Shown: positions 8,602-17,496 of the stretch, piece after piece
Position numbering within the stretch: position 1 is the first letter of the stretch
Layout of the letters: each line of letters opens with the position of its first letter
Source of the DNA: Agathobaculum butyriciproducens
Lineage (GTDB): Bacteria; Bacillota; Clostridia; Oscillospirales; Butyricicoccaceae
Assembly (NCBI GenBank): GCA_003096535.1
Contig: QEKJ01000010.1
Span: forward strand, 17,275-81,274
Length of the DNA stretch: 64,000 bases
Direction: 5' to 3'
Program-made: the position numbers and the translations under genes
Notes under the pieces: model-generated
The model's input: only the letters and a program-made list of their open reading frames with translations
Told to the model about the DNA's origin: nothing
Databases searched by the model: none

Positions 8602-8770
8602 TTAAGGCAACACCGCACAATTAAAGCGGCGGTGCTTTGCGGAAATTTTGTGTCCTGACTTTGTTGCAGTTTCACGGTAATACATCAAGTATTACCGCAA
8701 AACTGTGCCTCGTCAGTACGCAAAATTTACTCGCAAATCACTCTTGTTCAATTATGCGGTATTGCCTTAA
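8602..8770. mobile_element. MITE, 169 bp, with ~22-bp terminal inverted repeats
   Basis: The ends TTAAGGCAACACCGCACAAT and (complement of the right end) TTAAGGCAATACCGCATAAT match at most positions. The whole element is nearly self-complementary: inner arms AAATTTTGTGTCCTGAC / GTCAGTACGCAAAATTT and a perfect centre CGGTAATAC-ATCAA-GTATTACCG. No coding capacity. The layout is that of a non-autonomous transposable element; no transposase for it is in the window. Confidence 0.75.
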
Positions 8771-8986
8771 ATCTCTTTTCCTTTGGAAAAACGGTCGGGT
8801 CTGACGCTCCAACGTTCCCAATCGTACCGCCTCGGGACGGCGGTATTGCCCAAGGAAGATAATGCTGAAATGTACAGCGCACAGGACGAAGGTCCTGTGC
8901 GCTGTTTCGGTTCTTTGCTTGCAAAGCGGATATCAACAAAAGTATCCACAGCCTGTGGATACTTTTGCGGCTGCACATTATATTAT
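8771..8986. repeat. hairpin-rich intergenic stretch, probable dispersed repeat
   Basis: It holds a GGCAATACCGCCGTCCCGAG-type segment (complement strand, about 8832-8852) resembling the MITE end, a perfect 14-bp hairpin (8874-8905, GAAG loop, followed by TTTC) and a perfect 15-bp hairpin (8937-8967). Open frames on both strands are low-complexity by-products of these repeats. No gene is recognised. Confidence 0.5.
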
Positions 8987-9020
8987 AAAAAGGAATCAGC
9001 CGGCCGGCTGATTCCTTTTT
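8987..9020. terminator. 34-base perfect palindrome terminator
   Basis: AAAAAGGAATCAGCCGG is followed by its exact complement. It lies just past the stop of the DUF5662 gene and carries A/T tracts on both sides, so it can terminate in both directions. Confidence 0.8.
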
Positions 9021-9022
9021 GC

Positions 9023-9553
9023 TCAATATCCCGTTTTAAGCAGCTTTCGTGCAGCCGCAAACGCCCTTTCCTCGCCCTCGTCGCGCAGAATACGCAGCAG
9101 GGATTCCAGTGCGGCGGCGGTATCCGGATGGATGATATAGTGATCGACCGAGTGTGCATAGTAATCATACGGATCGCTGTCGCGGTAGGCAGCACCGCGA
9201 TAGGTCTTGCTGGCGGCTACGCGGTCGCAGAACATCTCTATTACATATTGAATGGGCATTTTCATGCCGCACATACCGGAGCCGTCGGCGGCGTAGTCGA
9301 TCCAGTACTCCAGATGATGCTTATTCCGGCCCTTATGATGCAGCCATGCCGCGCTGTAGCCCTTTTCGCGGCGTTCGATCTCGTTCGGGCTGCGGTTGCC
9401 CTGATAATATTTTGCACCGGCGGAAAACTCCACCGGACTGAACTTGCTCAAATCGTGCGTCAGTCCCTGCCAGTATAATCCAACGCGCCAGCAGTGCCGG
9501 AGCACCAGAAAACGATGGTGCTGCACCGTGCGCAGATGTGAAAGCCATTTCAT
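9023..9553 (-). CDS. DUF5662 family protein
   Basis: A 176-residue cytosolic protein with the conserved blocks of DUF5662: GLTHDLSKFSPVEF near residue 30, AKYYQGNRSPNEIERREKGYS near 50, AWLHHKGRNKHHLEYW near 70. The many His/Asp residues (HD, HHK, HH) suggest a metal site, possibly HD-domain-like, but the activity is unknown. ATG 9553 has AAGGAGG eight bases upstream. It is a single gene between intergenic repeats and a divergent promoter region. Confidence 0.75.
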   Translation of the reverse strand: MKWLSHLRTVQHHRFLVLRHCWRVGLYWQGLTHDLSKFSPVEFSAGAKYYQGNRSPNEIERREKGYSAAWLHHKGRNKHHLEYWIDYAADGSGMCGMKMPIQYVIEMFCDRVAASKTYRGAAYRDSDPYDYYAHSVDHYIIHPDTAAALESLLRILRDEGEERAFAAARKLLKTGY

Positions 9554-9651
9554 GGCATGCGCCCTCCTTTTTCGGACTGATAGTATTCTACCATGCTGTG
9601 CGGAAAAAGAAAAGCAAAAACAATGTGCAATGTGCCCTCGGGAACTCGCGC

Positions 9652-9680
9652 TTTACGTTTTTCGCGTATTGTGATAAACT
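9652..9680 (+). promoter_or_regulatory. possible promoter for the SBP/c-di-GMP operon
   Basis: TTTACG, 17 bases, TAAACT. It would give a leader of ~230 bases before ATG 9919. That leader contains an 8-bp hairpin CGCGTAAA/TTTACGCG (about 9770-9797) and nothing else I recognise. No known c-di-GMP riboswitch core could be matched by eye. Confidence 0.4.
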
Positions 9681-9918
9681 ATAGCAGTTCAGACAGATAC
9701 TGCAGCAGGTGCACGCATACAGCACGCAAATACCATTATCAGGTTCATTTGCCATGCGGCAGCATACCCGCGTAAAATTTCCGCGCTCTTTACGCGCTGT
9801 ACACGCTGCTTTTGCTGCACTATTTATATGAATGGAAAAAGAAAATTCCGTGTATATGGGAAAATATATAGAATCGGATGAATTTGTTTACATACTATCG
9901 GGAGAAAAAGAGGAAACT

Positions 9919-11343
9919 ATGAAGGCATACAAGCGGTTGATCGCCGGAACGGCGGCTGCGGTCATGCTGGCGCTGACATGCGGCGGCTGCGGTGCGGAAA
10001 AGGAGCCGGTGACGATCACAATCTGGAACTACTATAACGGTGAGCAGCTCGAAGCATTCAACCGGATGGTGCAGAATTTCAACGATACGGTCGGCAAAGA
10101 GCAGGGGATCACGGTGGAAAGCTCCAGTCAGGGCAGTGTAAATGATCTGGAGACTAACGTGCTGAACGCCGCGGAAGGCAAGGTCGGTGCGGAAGAGCTG
10201 CCGAATATCTTCTCCGGCTATGCGGATACCGCGTATGCGCTCGATCAGCAGGGCATGGTCGTGGACCTGAACGACTACCTGACCGAAAGCGAAAAAAGCG
10301 AGTACATCGAAGGCTATCTCACCGAGGGCGACTTTGACGGTGATGGCAGCATCAAGATTTTCCCGACCGCAAAGGCCACCGAGGTGCTCTATCTGAACGA
10401 TACCGACTGGCAGGCGTTTTCGCAGGCGACCGGCACGACCTATGACGATCTTGCGACGGTTGAGGGATTGACCGCAGCAGCCGAGAAATACTATAACTGG
10501 ACGGACGCGCAGACCGAAGCGCCGGATGACGGCCGTGCTCTGTTTGGCAGAGATGCGATGGCAAACTATCTGCTCATCGGTGCAAAGGAGCTTGGCTGCA
10601 CGATTTTTGACGTGCAGAACGGCAAAATGACGCTTGATTTTGATAAAAATGTTATCCGTAAGCTGTGGGACAACTACTATGTGCCGTTTATCAAGGGCTA
10701 TTTTGAGGCAACCGGCCATTTCCGCAGCGATGACATCAAAACCGGTACGATCCTGTCCTATGTCGGCTCCAGCTCGAGCGCGACCTTCTTTCCGGACAGC
10801 GTAATGACCAGTGATGACGACAGCCATTCGATCGAGCTGAAAGTGCTGCCGAATCCGCATTTTGCGGGCTGTGAACCGGTTTCGGTGCAGCAGGGTGCGG
10901 GCATGGTTGTAACCAAGGGCGATGAGGCAGAGATCAAGGCGAGCGTAACCTTCCTCAAGTATTTCACCGCACCGGAGAACAACATTCAGTTCTCGATCGG
11001 CTCAGGTTATCTGCCGGTCACCCAGGAAGCGAATAAAGAAGAAATGCTGGCTGACAGCGAGGTTGCTATGACACCCGAGGTCAAGTCCGTTCTGCAGATG
11101 GCGGTCAAGACGGTAAACGAGAATAAGCTGTACACCACCCGTGCCTTCGAGGGCAGCAAGAACGCGCGCAAGGTGCTGGAATACGCGATGAGTGATCTTG
11201 CTGTGGCAGACCGCGACACGGTGGAGCAGCGCATTGCAGCCGGGCAGAGCGCGGAGCAGGCCGAGGTGGAATTCCTGACAGATGCATATTTTGACAGCTG
11301 GTATCGGGATACGCTGGCGCAGCTTCAGGCATACGAAGGATAA
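9919..11343 (+). CDS. extracellular solute-binding lipoprotein (ABC family 1 type)
   Basis: ATG 9919 (MKAYKRL...) is chosen because GAGGAAAC precedes it; the frame from 9832 lacks a ribosome site. A signal peptide with a lipobox-like Cys at about 21-24 (LALTCGGC) anchors it outside the membrane. The mature part (TITIWNYYNGEQLEAFNRMV...) has the fold signature of sugar/oligosaccharide-binding proteins; length is about 474 residues. No permease or ATPase follows: the next gene is a membrane GGDEF/EAL protein 42 bases downstream. Inference: it presents a ligand to that sensor instead of (or besides) a transporter. Confidence 0.8.
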   Translation: MKAYKRLIAGTAAAVMLALTCGGCGAEKEPVTITIWNYYNGEQLEAFNRMVQNFNDTVGKEQGITVESSSQGSVNDLETNVLNAAEGKVGAEELPNIFSGYADTAYALDQQGMVVDLNDYLTESEKSEYIEGYLTEGDFDGDGSIKIFPTAKATEVLYLNDTDWQAFSQATGTTYDDLATVEGLTAAAEKYYNWTDAQTEAPDDGRALFGRDAMANYLLIGAKELGCTIFDVQNGKMTLDFDKNVIRKLWDNYYVPFIKGYFEATGHFRSDDIKTGTILSYVGSSSSATFFPDSVMTSDDDSHSIELKVLPNPHFAGCEPVSVQQGAGMVVTKGDEAEIKASVTFLKYFTAPENNIQFSIGSGYLPVTQEANKEEMLADSEVAMTPEVKSVLQMAVKTVNENKLYTTRAFEGSKNARKVLEYAMSDLAVADRDTVEQRIAAGQSAEQAEVEFLTDAYFDSWYRDTLAQLQAYEG

Positions 11344-11385
11344 GAGAAACAGCTCGAGAGATCAGGTTTGAACAGGCGGTGCGGT

Positions 11386-14379
11386 ATGAAGGCTCGAAGT
11401 AAGCCAACAGAAAAACGGGAAAGATCGGTCTTTTCCACTATATTTATATCGGTACTGGTCATTCTGGCGGTCGAGGTCACACTGCTGATCGGCTCCATCG
11501 CGGTAAGCCGCGTGCCGCAGCAGCTGGACCGGAATGCGGAGGATATTTTAGCCAAACAGGTTGAGAACCGCAGCAGATATCTGGAGGATTTTCTCGTGCA
11601 GGCGCAGAATCTCGGCGATATGCCGAATCGGATCAACGAGAAGACCGAAGCGCTGCTGACCTCCGGTCAAATCTCAAAGGATACGCTGGGACAGAGCAGC
11701 GCTTCGAGCGAGCCGCTGCTTGAAGCGATTGCGGATGATTTGGTGACGCAGCTGCGCAGCTCGTCGGTGACGGGCGTATTCGTGGTGCTCAATACATGCG
11801 ATCTGGATGCCCGCAAGACCAATGGGCGTCTGCCGGGCATTTATCTGCGCGATCTGGACCCGGATGCGGCGGCTTCCGAGCGCAACGAGGATCTGATGCT
11901 GTCGTTTGCACCGGCAGGAATCGTGAAGTCCATGCGTATTTCGACGGACTCCTGCTGGCAGCCCGCGCTGGACTATGAAGAGCTTGATGATTTTGTGTAT
12001 CAGCCGTTCATGAACGCCTATCAGGACGGCGGCAAGCTGCTGATGGCGCAGTACGGCCGCTGGACGACCTCGCCGTATGTTTTGCCGAGAGACAAGCGGG
12101 AAGCAATCGCGTACGCGCAGCCGCTCATCCTGCCGGACGGCACGGTGTACGGCGTTGTCGGCGTGGAACTGCTGTGCAGCTATCTGGAGGAGCAGCTGCC
12201 GCTGACCGAGCTGCAGAATGACGGCACCGGCGCATACCTGCTCGCCGTAATGACTGATGAAAAGCCGGTCGGCAGCATTCCGCTGCAGCCGGTGACGTTT
12301 TCCACGCAGGATCGTTCGCTGAAAAGCGCGCAGAGCATTGTCATGCAGGACAGCAGTGCTGCCGGCACCATTGTCGTCAATAAGACAAAATACTTCGCCT
12401 GTGCGGAACCGCTGACGCTGTACGACCGCAACGCACCATTTTCGAATGAGCACTGGCTGCTGCTCGGCATTGTGCCCAACAGCACGCTGTATAAAATCTC
12501 CAACGATATGCAGAGTCTGCTGCTGGTAGCAGTCGTGCTGACGCTGGGTGTTGGTCTGGTATGCAGCTATCTGGTCAGCCGCGGACTGGCGCATCCGATC
12601 CGGCAGCTGTCCGACGAGGTAGCTGCTATACAGGATAAGAGAACGGAAATCCCAAAGCTCTCGCGCACCGGCATCCGCGAGATAGACGGCTTTTCCACCG
12701 CAATCACCCAGCTCAGTCAGGATATTCTGGATACCTCCACGAAATTCCTGCGTATTATGGACATGGCAAGTATTGAACTCGGCGGCTATGAAATCCGTGA
12801 GGATAGCGATAAAGTATTCGTGACCGACAACTTTTTCTCCATGCTCGGCATGCAGGACGCCAACCCGAATGATGTGACGCGGGAGCGGTTTGAGATGCTG
12901 ATGGAGGAGCTGGTGCTGCAGAAGGAGAGCTTCAGTCTGCAGGATGGCGGCCGTGTGTTCACCATTCCGCAAAAGGACGGCAGCGAGCGGTTTGTCATGC
13001 TGCGCATCACCGGCGAGGACGAGGTGCAGGTCGGTCTGGTCGAGGATGTGACTGCAGCGACACTTGAGCGCCGCCGCATCGAGCATGAGCGCGATTACGA
13101 TGTGCTGACCGGTCTGTACAACCGCCGTGCCTTTGATGCACGGGCGAAAAAACTGTTCCGTATGCCGGAAAAGCTGGGGCATGCTGCACTGCTGATGATG
13201 GATATGGATAACCTCAAGCATATCAACGACACATTCGGTCATGACTGGGGCGACCGATATATCAATCTGGCGGGTCAGTGCTTTGCACAGACGCTGCCCC
13301 AGAATACCATTTGCGCCCGTATGTCGGGAGATGAATTCATTGTGCTGTTCTATGGCTACGACAGACGGGACGAAATCCGTCAGGTGCTGAACAGGCTTTC
13401 CAAAGCAATGAAGGAGCGCACGGCGCTTCTGCCAAACGGCGACACCATGCGCATCAGCATTTCCGGCGGTATCGCGTGGTATCCGGAGAACGGCAGGGAT
13501 CTGGCTACGCTTAAAAAGTATGCGGATTTTGCCATGTATCAGGTGAAGCATGAGTCCAAGGGCGAAATGGGTGAATTTGATATCGGCGCCTATAATCAGG
13601 AGGTCTACGCAGCACAGCTGCGCAGGGAATTTCTGCAGATGCTGCGTGAGAACAGCGCAGACTACCATTTCCAGCCGATTTTCTCGGCGCATACCGGCAG
13701 GGTGGCGGCGTATGAGGCGCTGATGCGTGTGAAAATGCAGCTTCTGAATTCGCCGCTGACCGTGATGAAACTGGCACGCGAGATGGACAAGCTGTACGAG
13801 GTTGAGCGGCTGACCGCCTTCAAGGCGACATCCACGTTTGTGATGATGCAGAACAGGGGGCAGCTGCATAGGAACACCAAACTGTTTCTCAACTCGATTG
13901 CCAGCAGCAGCCTGACGGATGAGGATGTTGCGGAATTTAAGGCGCAGTTTGCCGAGCTGCTGAATAATCTGGTCATCGAGATCACCGAGGAAGAGGAGAT
14001 CGACCGCGAGGCGCTGGAGCGCAAGCGCAGAGCAATGGGCGATCAGGGCGCGCTCGCGCTGGATGACTGGGGCAGCGGCTACAGCAACAGCAACAGTCTG
14101 CTCGAGCTGTCGCCGGACTATATCAAGGTGGATATCACCATTATCTGCGATATTGATACCGATGCGGATAAGCAGCAGCTGGTCAAGGATATTGTGGAAT
14201 ACGCACACGGGCGCGGCATGAAGATCGTTGCCGAGGGCATCGAGACCGAAGCCGAGCTGCGCAAGGTTATTGAACTGGGCGTTGATCTGCTGCAGGGATA
14301 TTTTCTGGCGAAGCCGGCGGCGTCTCCGAGTGAGATCGCGCCGCAGGCGCTGAGCGTGATTCGGTGGATGAATCGGTGA
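11386..14379 (+). CDS. membrane-bound GGDEF/EAL cyclic-di-GMP protein
   Basis: About 998 residues. Transmembrane helix 1 (about 15-38), an extracytoplasmic sensor region (about 40-375, Cache-like), helix 2 (about 379-402), HAMP, a PAS-like region (about 450-560), GGDEF domain with SGDEF in place of GGDEF (about 647-651, still compatible with cyclase activity) and EAL domain (YEALMRV about 776; EITE, DDWGSGYS, KVD, EGIETEAEL, QGYF all present). Both synthesis and breakdown of c-di-GMP are therefore possible. ATG 11386 is used; TTG 11368 is possible. It is co-directional with the lipoprotein 42 bases upstream, suggesting a ligand-sensing pair. Confidence 0.85.
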   Translation: MKARSKPTEKRERSVFSTIFISVLVILAVEVTLLIGSIAVSRVPQQLDRNAEDILAKQVENRSRYLEDFLVQAQNLGDMPNRINEKTEALLTSGQISKDTLGQSSASSEPLLEAIADDLVTQLRSSSVTGVFVVLNTCDLDARKTNGRLPGIYLRDLDPDAAASERNEDLMLSFAPAGIVKSMRISTDSCWQPALDYEELDDFVYQPFMNAYQDGGKLLMAQYGRWTTSPYVLPRDKREAIAYAQPLILPDGTVYGVVGVELLCSYLEEQLPLTELQNDGTGAYLLAVMTDEKPVGSIPLQPVTFSTQDRSLKSAQSIVMQDSSAAGTIVVNKTKYFACAEPLTLYDRNAPFSNEHWLLLGIVPNSTLYKISNDMQSLLLVAVVLTLGVGLVCSYLVSRGLAHPIRQLSDEVAAIQDKRTEIPKLSRTGIREIDGFSTAITQLSQDILDTSTKFLRIMDMASIELGGYEIREDSDKVFVTDNFFSMLGMQDANPNDVTRERFEMLMEELVLQKESFSLQDGGRVFTIPQKDGSERFVMLRITGEDEVQVGLVEDVTAATLERRRIEHERDYDVLTGLYNRRAFDARAKKLFRMPEKLGHAALLMMDMDNLKHINDTFGHDWGDRYINLAGQCFAQTLPQNTICARMSGDEFIVLFYGYDRRDEIRQVLNRLSKAMKERTALLPNGDTMRISISGGIAWYPENGRDLATLKKYADFAMYQVKHESKGEMGEFDIGAYNQEVYAAQLRREFLQMLRENSADYHFQPIFSAHTGRVAAYEALMRVKMQLLNSPLTVMKLAREMDKLYEVERLTAFKATSTFVMMQNRGQLHRNTKLFLNSIASSSLTDEDVAEFKAQFAELLNNLVIEITEEEEIDREALERKRRAMGDQGALALDDWGSGYSNSNSLLELSPDYIKVDITIICDIDTDADKQQLVKDIVEYAHGRGMKIVAEGIETEAELRKVIELGVDLLQGYFLAKPAASPSEIAPQALSVIRWMNR

Positions 14380-14462
14380 GCGAGAGAAGCTGCGGTTTCT
14401 ATCCGCAATGCCCGATGATGCAACCGGAACGAAAAAATCTTTACAATATGAAAAGTTTCCTC

Positions 14463-14491
14463 TTGACAAAAGAGCCGATATAGGATAGAAT
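14463..14491 (+). promoter_or_regulatory. promoter of the ylxM-ffh operon
   Basis: TTGACA (14463-14468), 17 bases, TAGAAT (14486-14491). It is 54 bases before the ylxM start, whose ribosome site is GGGAGGAT. Confidence 0.8.
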
Positions 14492-14544
14492 AATCACGTT
14501 CGATGTAAAGGTAAAACACTTTACACTTCGCAGGGAGGATCACC

Positions 14545-14916
14545 ATGAAGGCAACACCGCTTGAAATGAGCCTGCTGTTTGACTTCTACGGCGAGACCCT
14601 CACCGAGAAGCAGCGCGAGCTGTTTGATCTGTATTACAATGAAGATCTTTCGCTTTCCGAGATCGCCGAGCACGCCGGCATCACCCGTCAGGGTGTGCGC
14701 GACAGCATCAAGCGAGCGGAGCACGCCCTTCATGAGATGGAGGACAAGCTCGGTCTGGTGGCCCGATACGGCGACACCGAGCGGTGCGCAGAGGAACTTC
14801 AGCACGAGGTTGAGCAGCTGCATGAATTGAACGCCGCACAACTGCACAGTGCCGAGGCGGACGAGATCGTTTCCCGCATGACGGCACTGCTCGAACAGCT
14901 CAGGCAGGAGGCTTAA
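14545..14916 (+). CDS. ylxM: YlxM-type HTH protein, SRP-associated
   Basis: A 123-residue protein with a sigma-70 region 4-like HTH (LTEKQRELFDLYYNEDLSLSEIAEHAGITRQGVRDSIKRAE, residues about 17-60) and a helical C-terminal tail. YlxM/p13 proteins are encoded with Ffh in Firmicutes and influence the signal recognition particle, including its GTPase. Here ffh begins one base after the stop codon, so translation is coupled. Length is normal for the family. Confidence 0.9.
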   Translation: MKATPLEMSLLFDFYGETLTEKQRELFDLYYNEDLSLSEIAEHAGITRQGVRDSIKRAEHALHEMEDKLGLVARYGDTERCAEELQHEVEQLHELNAAQLHSAEADEIVSRMTALLEQLRQEA

Positions 14917-14917
14917 C

Positions 14918-16276
14918 ATGGCATTTGAAGGGCTTACCGAAAAAATTTCATCTGCTTTTAAGCACCTGCGCAGCAAGGGAAGGCTGACCGAGTCCGATAT
15001 CAAGGACGCAATGAAGGAAATCCGCATGGCACTGCTCGAGGCGGACGTCAACTTCAAGGTCGCAAAGGACTTCATCAAGACTGTTACCGAAAAGGCAACG
15101 GACGCGGAGATCCTCGAAAGCCTGTCTCCGACCCAGCAGGTCATCAAGATCGTAAACGAGGAGCTGGTTTCGCTCTTGGGCGGCCAGACCACTCGTTTGA
15201 CCATATCGCCGAACCCGCCCACCATCGTGATGATGGCCGGTCTGCAGGGCGCCGGCAAAACCACCAACTGCGCAAAGCTGGCCGCTCTGCTTCGCAAGCA
15301 GCAGCAGCGCCGACCGCTGCTCGTAGCCTGTGACGTTTACCGTCCGGCGGCTATCGAACAGTTAAAGGTAGTTGGCAAGCAGCTTAACATCCCCGTTTTT
15401 GACGAAGGTCAGGGCGATCCGGTCGAGATCGCAAAGCACGGCATCGACTTTGCCCGTAAGAACGGTTATGATCTGGTTTTCCTCGATACCGCAGGCCGCC
15501 TGCACATCGACGAAAAGCTGATGGACGAGCTGAAAAACATCAAAGCAACGGTCAAGCCCACCGAGATCATCCTTGTGGTGGACGCAATGACCGGTCAGGA
15601 CGCCGTAACGGTCGCACAGACCTTTGACGAGGCTCTCGGCATCGACGGTGTGCTCATGAGCAAGATGGACGGCGACGCACGCGGCGGTGCAGCGCTTTCG
15701 GTCAAGGCCGTTACCGGCAAGCCGATCAAGTTCATCGGCACGGGCGAGAAGCTCGGCGATATCGAGCCGTTCCACCCGGACCGTATGGCAAGCCGCATCC
15801 TCGGCATGGGCGATGTGCTGACGCTGATCGAAAAGGCGCAGGAGTCCTTCGATCAGAAGCAGGCAGCCGAAACCGCCAAGAAGATGATGGCCGGCAAGCT
15901 GACGCTGACCGATTTTTACGATCAGCTGCAGAAAATGAAAAACATGGGCTCGATGGAGGAAATGCTCGGCATGCTGCCGGGTGTGGACGCAAAAGCCCTC
16001 GCCGGTGCAAAGATCGACGAAAAGCAGATGGCGCATACCGAAGCCATCATCCAGTCTATGACCCCGAAGGAGAGAGATAATCCCTCCATCATCAACTACT
16101 CCCGCAAGAAGCGCATTGCAAACGGCTGCGGACTGTCGGTCGAGCAGGTCAACAAGCTGCTCAAGCAGTTTGAAGCCATGCAGAAGATGACCAAGCAGCT
16201 TACCAGCATGGCACGCAGCAAGGGCAAAAAGCGCCGCGGCTTCCCGGGACTGGGCAACTTCAAGCTGCCGTTTTAA
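14918..16276 (+). CDS. ffh: signal recognition particle GTPase Ffh
   Basis: 452 residues: N domain (1-90), G domain with GLQGAGKTT (about 106-114), DTAGRL (about 190), SKMDGDARGG (about 246) and GTGEKLGDIEPF, then the methionine-rich M domain (about 330-430, ERDNPSIINYSRKKRIANGCG) that binds 4.5S RNA and signal peptides. It targets membrane and secreted proteins during translation. It follows ylxM by one base and precedes rpsP by ~65 bases, the classical Firmicute order. Confidence 0.97.
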   Translation: MAFEGLTEKISSAFKHLRSKGRLTESDIKDAMKEIRMALLEADVNFKVAKDFIKTVTEKATDAEILESLSPTQQVIKIVNEELVSLLGGQTTRLTISPNPPTIVMMAGLQGAGKTTNCAKLAALLRKQQQRRPLLVACDVYRPAAIEQLKVVGKQLNIPVFDEGQGDPVEIAKHGIDFARKNGYDLVFLDTAGRLHIDEKLMDELKNIKATVKPTEIILVVDAMTGQDAVTVAQTFDEALGIDGVLMSKMDGDARGGAALSVKAVTGKPIKFIGTGEKLGDIEPFHPDRMASRILGMGDVLTLIEKAQESFDQKQAAETAKKMMAGKLTLTDFYDQLQKMKNMGSMEEMLGMLPGVDAKALAGAKIDEKQMAHTEAIIQSMTPKERDNPSIINYSRKKRIANGCGLSVEQVNKLLKQFEAMQKMTKQLTSMARSKGKKRRGFPGLGNFKLPF

Positions 16277-16340
16277 TCGCTATTCGTTTGTAAAGTAAAT
16301 TTACAATAGATAAATTTCTATAACAGGAGGTGAAATTTCA

Positions 16341-16583
16341 ATGGTAAAGATCAGACTGCGTCGCATGGGCGCTAAGAAGACTCCGTTCTACCGCATCGTT
16401 GTCGCTGATTCCCGTTACCCGCGTGACGGTCGTTTCATCGAGGAGATCGGCACTTACAATCCGCTGGCAGAGCCGGCTGTTGTCAACGTAAACGCTGACC
16501 GCGCTCAGGAGTGGATCAAGAACGGCGCTCAGCCGACCGATACCGTTCGCGGTATCCTGAAGAAGGCCGGTGTGCTGAATTGA
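16341..16583 (+). CDS. rpsP: 30S ribosomal protein S16
   Basis: 80 residues, full length. [41 protein letters not shown] is the family's diagnostic N-terminus. A strong AGGAGGTG ribosome site precedes ATG 16341. It binds 16S rRNA early in 30S assembly and sits in the ffh-rpsP-khpA-rimM-trmD cluster. Confidence 0.97.
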   Translation: MVKIRLRRMGAKKTPFYRIVVADSRYPRDGRFIEEIGTYNPLAEPAVVNVNADRAQEWIKNGAQPTDTVRGILKKAGVLN

Positions 16584-16597
16584 GTGAGGTCGTCGAA

Positions 16598-16828
16598 ATG
16601 AAAGAGTTACTGACTTATATAGTCGAAAATCTGGTTTCCGATCCGGCTGCGATTGCCATTACTGAGGAGATCGACGGCGATAACATTACCTACTCGCTGC
16701 GTGTAGCACCGGGAGATATGGGTCGCGTTATCGGTCGCCACGGCCGCATCGCAAAGGAAATCCGCACACTCATGAAAGCGGCAGGCAATCGCGAGAACAA
16801 GCGCGTCACAGTTGATATTCTCGACTGA
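16598..16828 (+). CDS. khpA: KH-domain RNA-binding protein KhpA
   Basis: 76 residues; the longer open frame from 16511 overlaps rpsP and is not used because ATG 16598 starts the conserved MKELLTYIVENLVSDP. The single KH domain has the GxxG loop as GRHGR (APGDMGRVIGRHGRIAKEIRTLM). KhpA works with KhpB/Jag and binds many RNAs, affecting cell division and envelope synthesis in Firmicutes. Position 14 bases after rpsP is conserved. Confidence 0.92.
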   Translation: MKELLTYIVENLVSDPAAIAITEEIDGDNITYSLRVAPGDMGRVIGRHGRIAKEIRTLMKAAGNRENKRVTVDILD

Positions 16829-16954
16829 GCCTGCGCGGATCGCGCCGAAGTGTTAATCACTTCAACTTGAATGAAGAGCCGGTGCCGTCAGGCGCTGGCT
16901 TTTTCCGAAAATCGCCGCAGCGCGGCGATTTTTTGTTTTTATCTGCACCGATCC

Positions 16955-17395
16955 AGCGGGGGGTACGAACTGCGTAAGCGTGTTCGTCCCTAACAGGCGG
17001 GGTGTTTTTCGCTGAACCTCAGCGGGGAGTGGCGCCGCCTGCGGGCGGCGAGGACGCTGCGGCTGCGCGCCGCGGGCGCACAAGAGGGTAGACAACCTGC
17101 GGTTTTCCACCCTCTTGTGAATCTCCCCTTTTCCCTTAGAGGGCACGGCGAAATTTGCAGAGTCGAGACTTGCAAAGGAGCGGCAGAGGATTTTTCCTTC
17201 CGTGTCTTTCTCAACCGTTTTGCAGTGCCAGATACCGGACTGCTACACAGGCGGGTTAATCAGCGCTGGGTGCGGCATAACAGTGCCGCACAAACTCTTA
17301 ACGTGTTGTGTTGGAAGGCACCTACGCAGTTCAGTGGTGGTGAATGCCTAAATTCGCAGGTGCCGTGCGTAGTAACGGGCTAAAGAATTGCGCGC
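16955..17395 (+). repeat. large structured intergenic element, family II copy 1
   Basis: A 668-base gene-free gap (16829-17496) is filled by this element. It shares ordered blocks with 32565-33000 and with the complement of 33001-33465: a hairpin CGAAC-TGCG..GCG-GTTCG, GTTTTTCGCTGA...TCAGCG, GAGGGTAGAC...CACCCTC, CTGCTACACA, GGCATAACAGTGCC, and GGCACCT...AGGTGCC. Stems differ in sequence between copies but stay paired. It could be a structured RNA between khpA and rimM or half of a palindromic mobile element. Open frames here are not gene-like. Boundaries are approximate. Confidence 0.65.
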
Positions 17396-17496
17396 CCCGT
17401 CCGCAGACGGTGAAATCCCCGACAGATAAACGAATCACCATCAATATCAAACATCGCAGGAATAAAAACGCTCACAGGCAGGAGGAAAGAACGAAT

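Noticed and set aside
8748..9026. open frames on both strands across the hairpins at 8.8-9.0 kb
   Set aside because: They are translations of repeats and palindromes, with no ribosome site or plausible fold.
9680..9918. a c-di-GMP (GEMM) riboswitch in the leader of the SBP/GGDEF-EAL pair
   Set aside because: The biology would fit and a GCACGCAAA string is present, but the conserved core and both helices could not be lined up.
11674..14469. 931-codon minus-strand open frame opposite the GGDEF/EAL gene
   Set aside because: An antisense shadow produced by high GC codon bias; the plus strand carries clear c-di-GMP domain motifs throughout.
17117..17496. coding potential between khpA and rimM
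   Set aside because: The frames read through the family II repeat and end in rimM; no start signal fits, and the copies at 32-33 kb do not conserve any reading frame.
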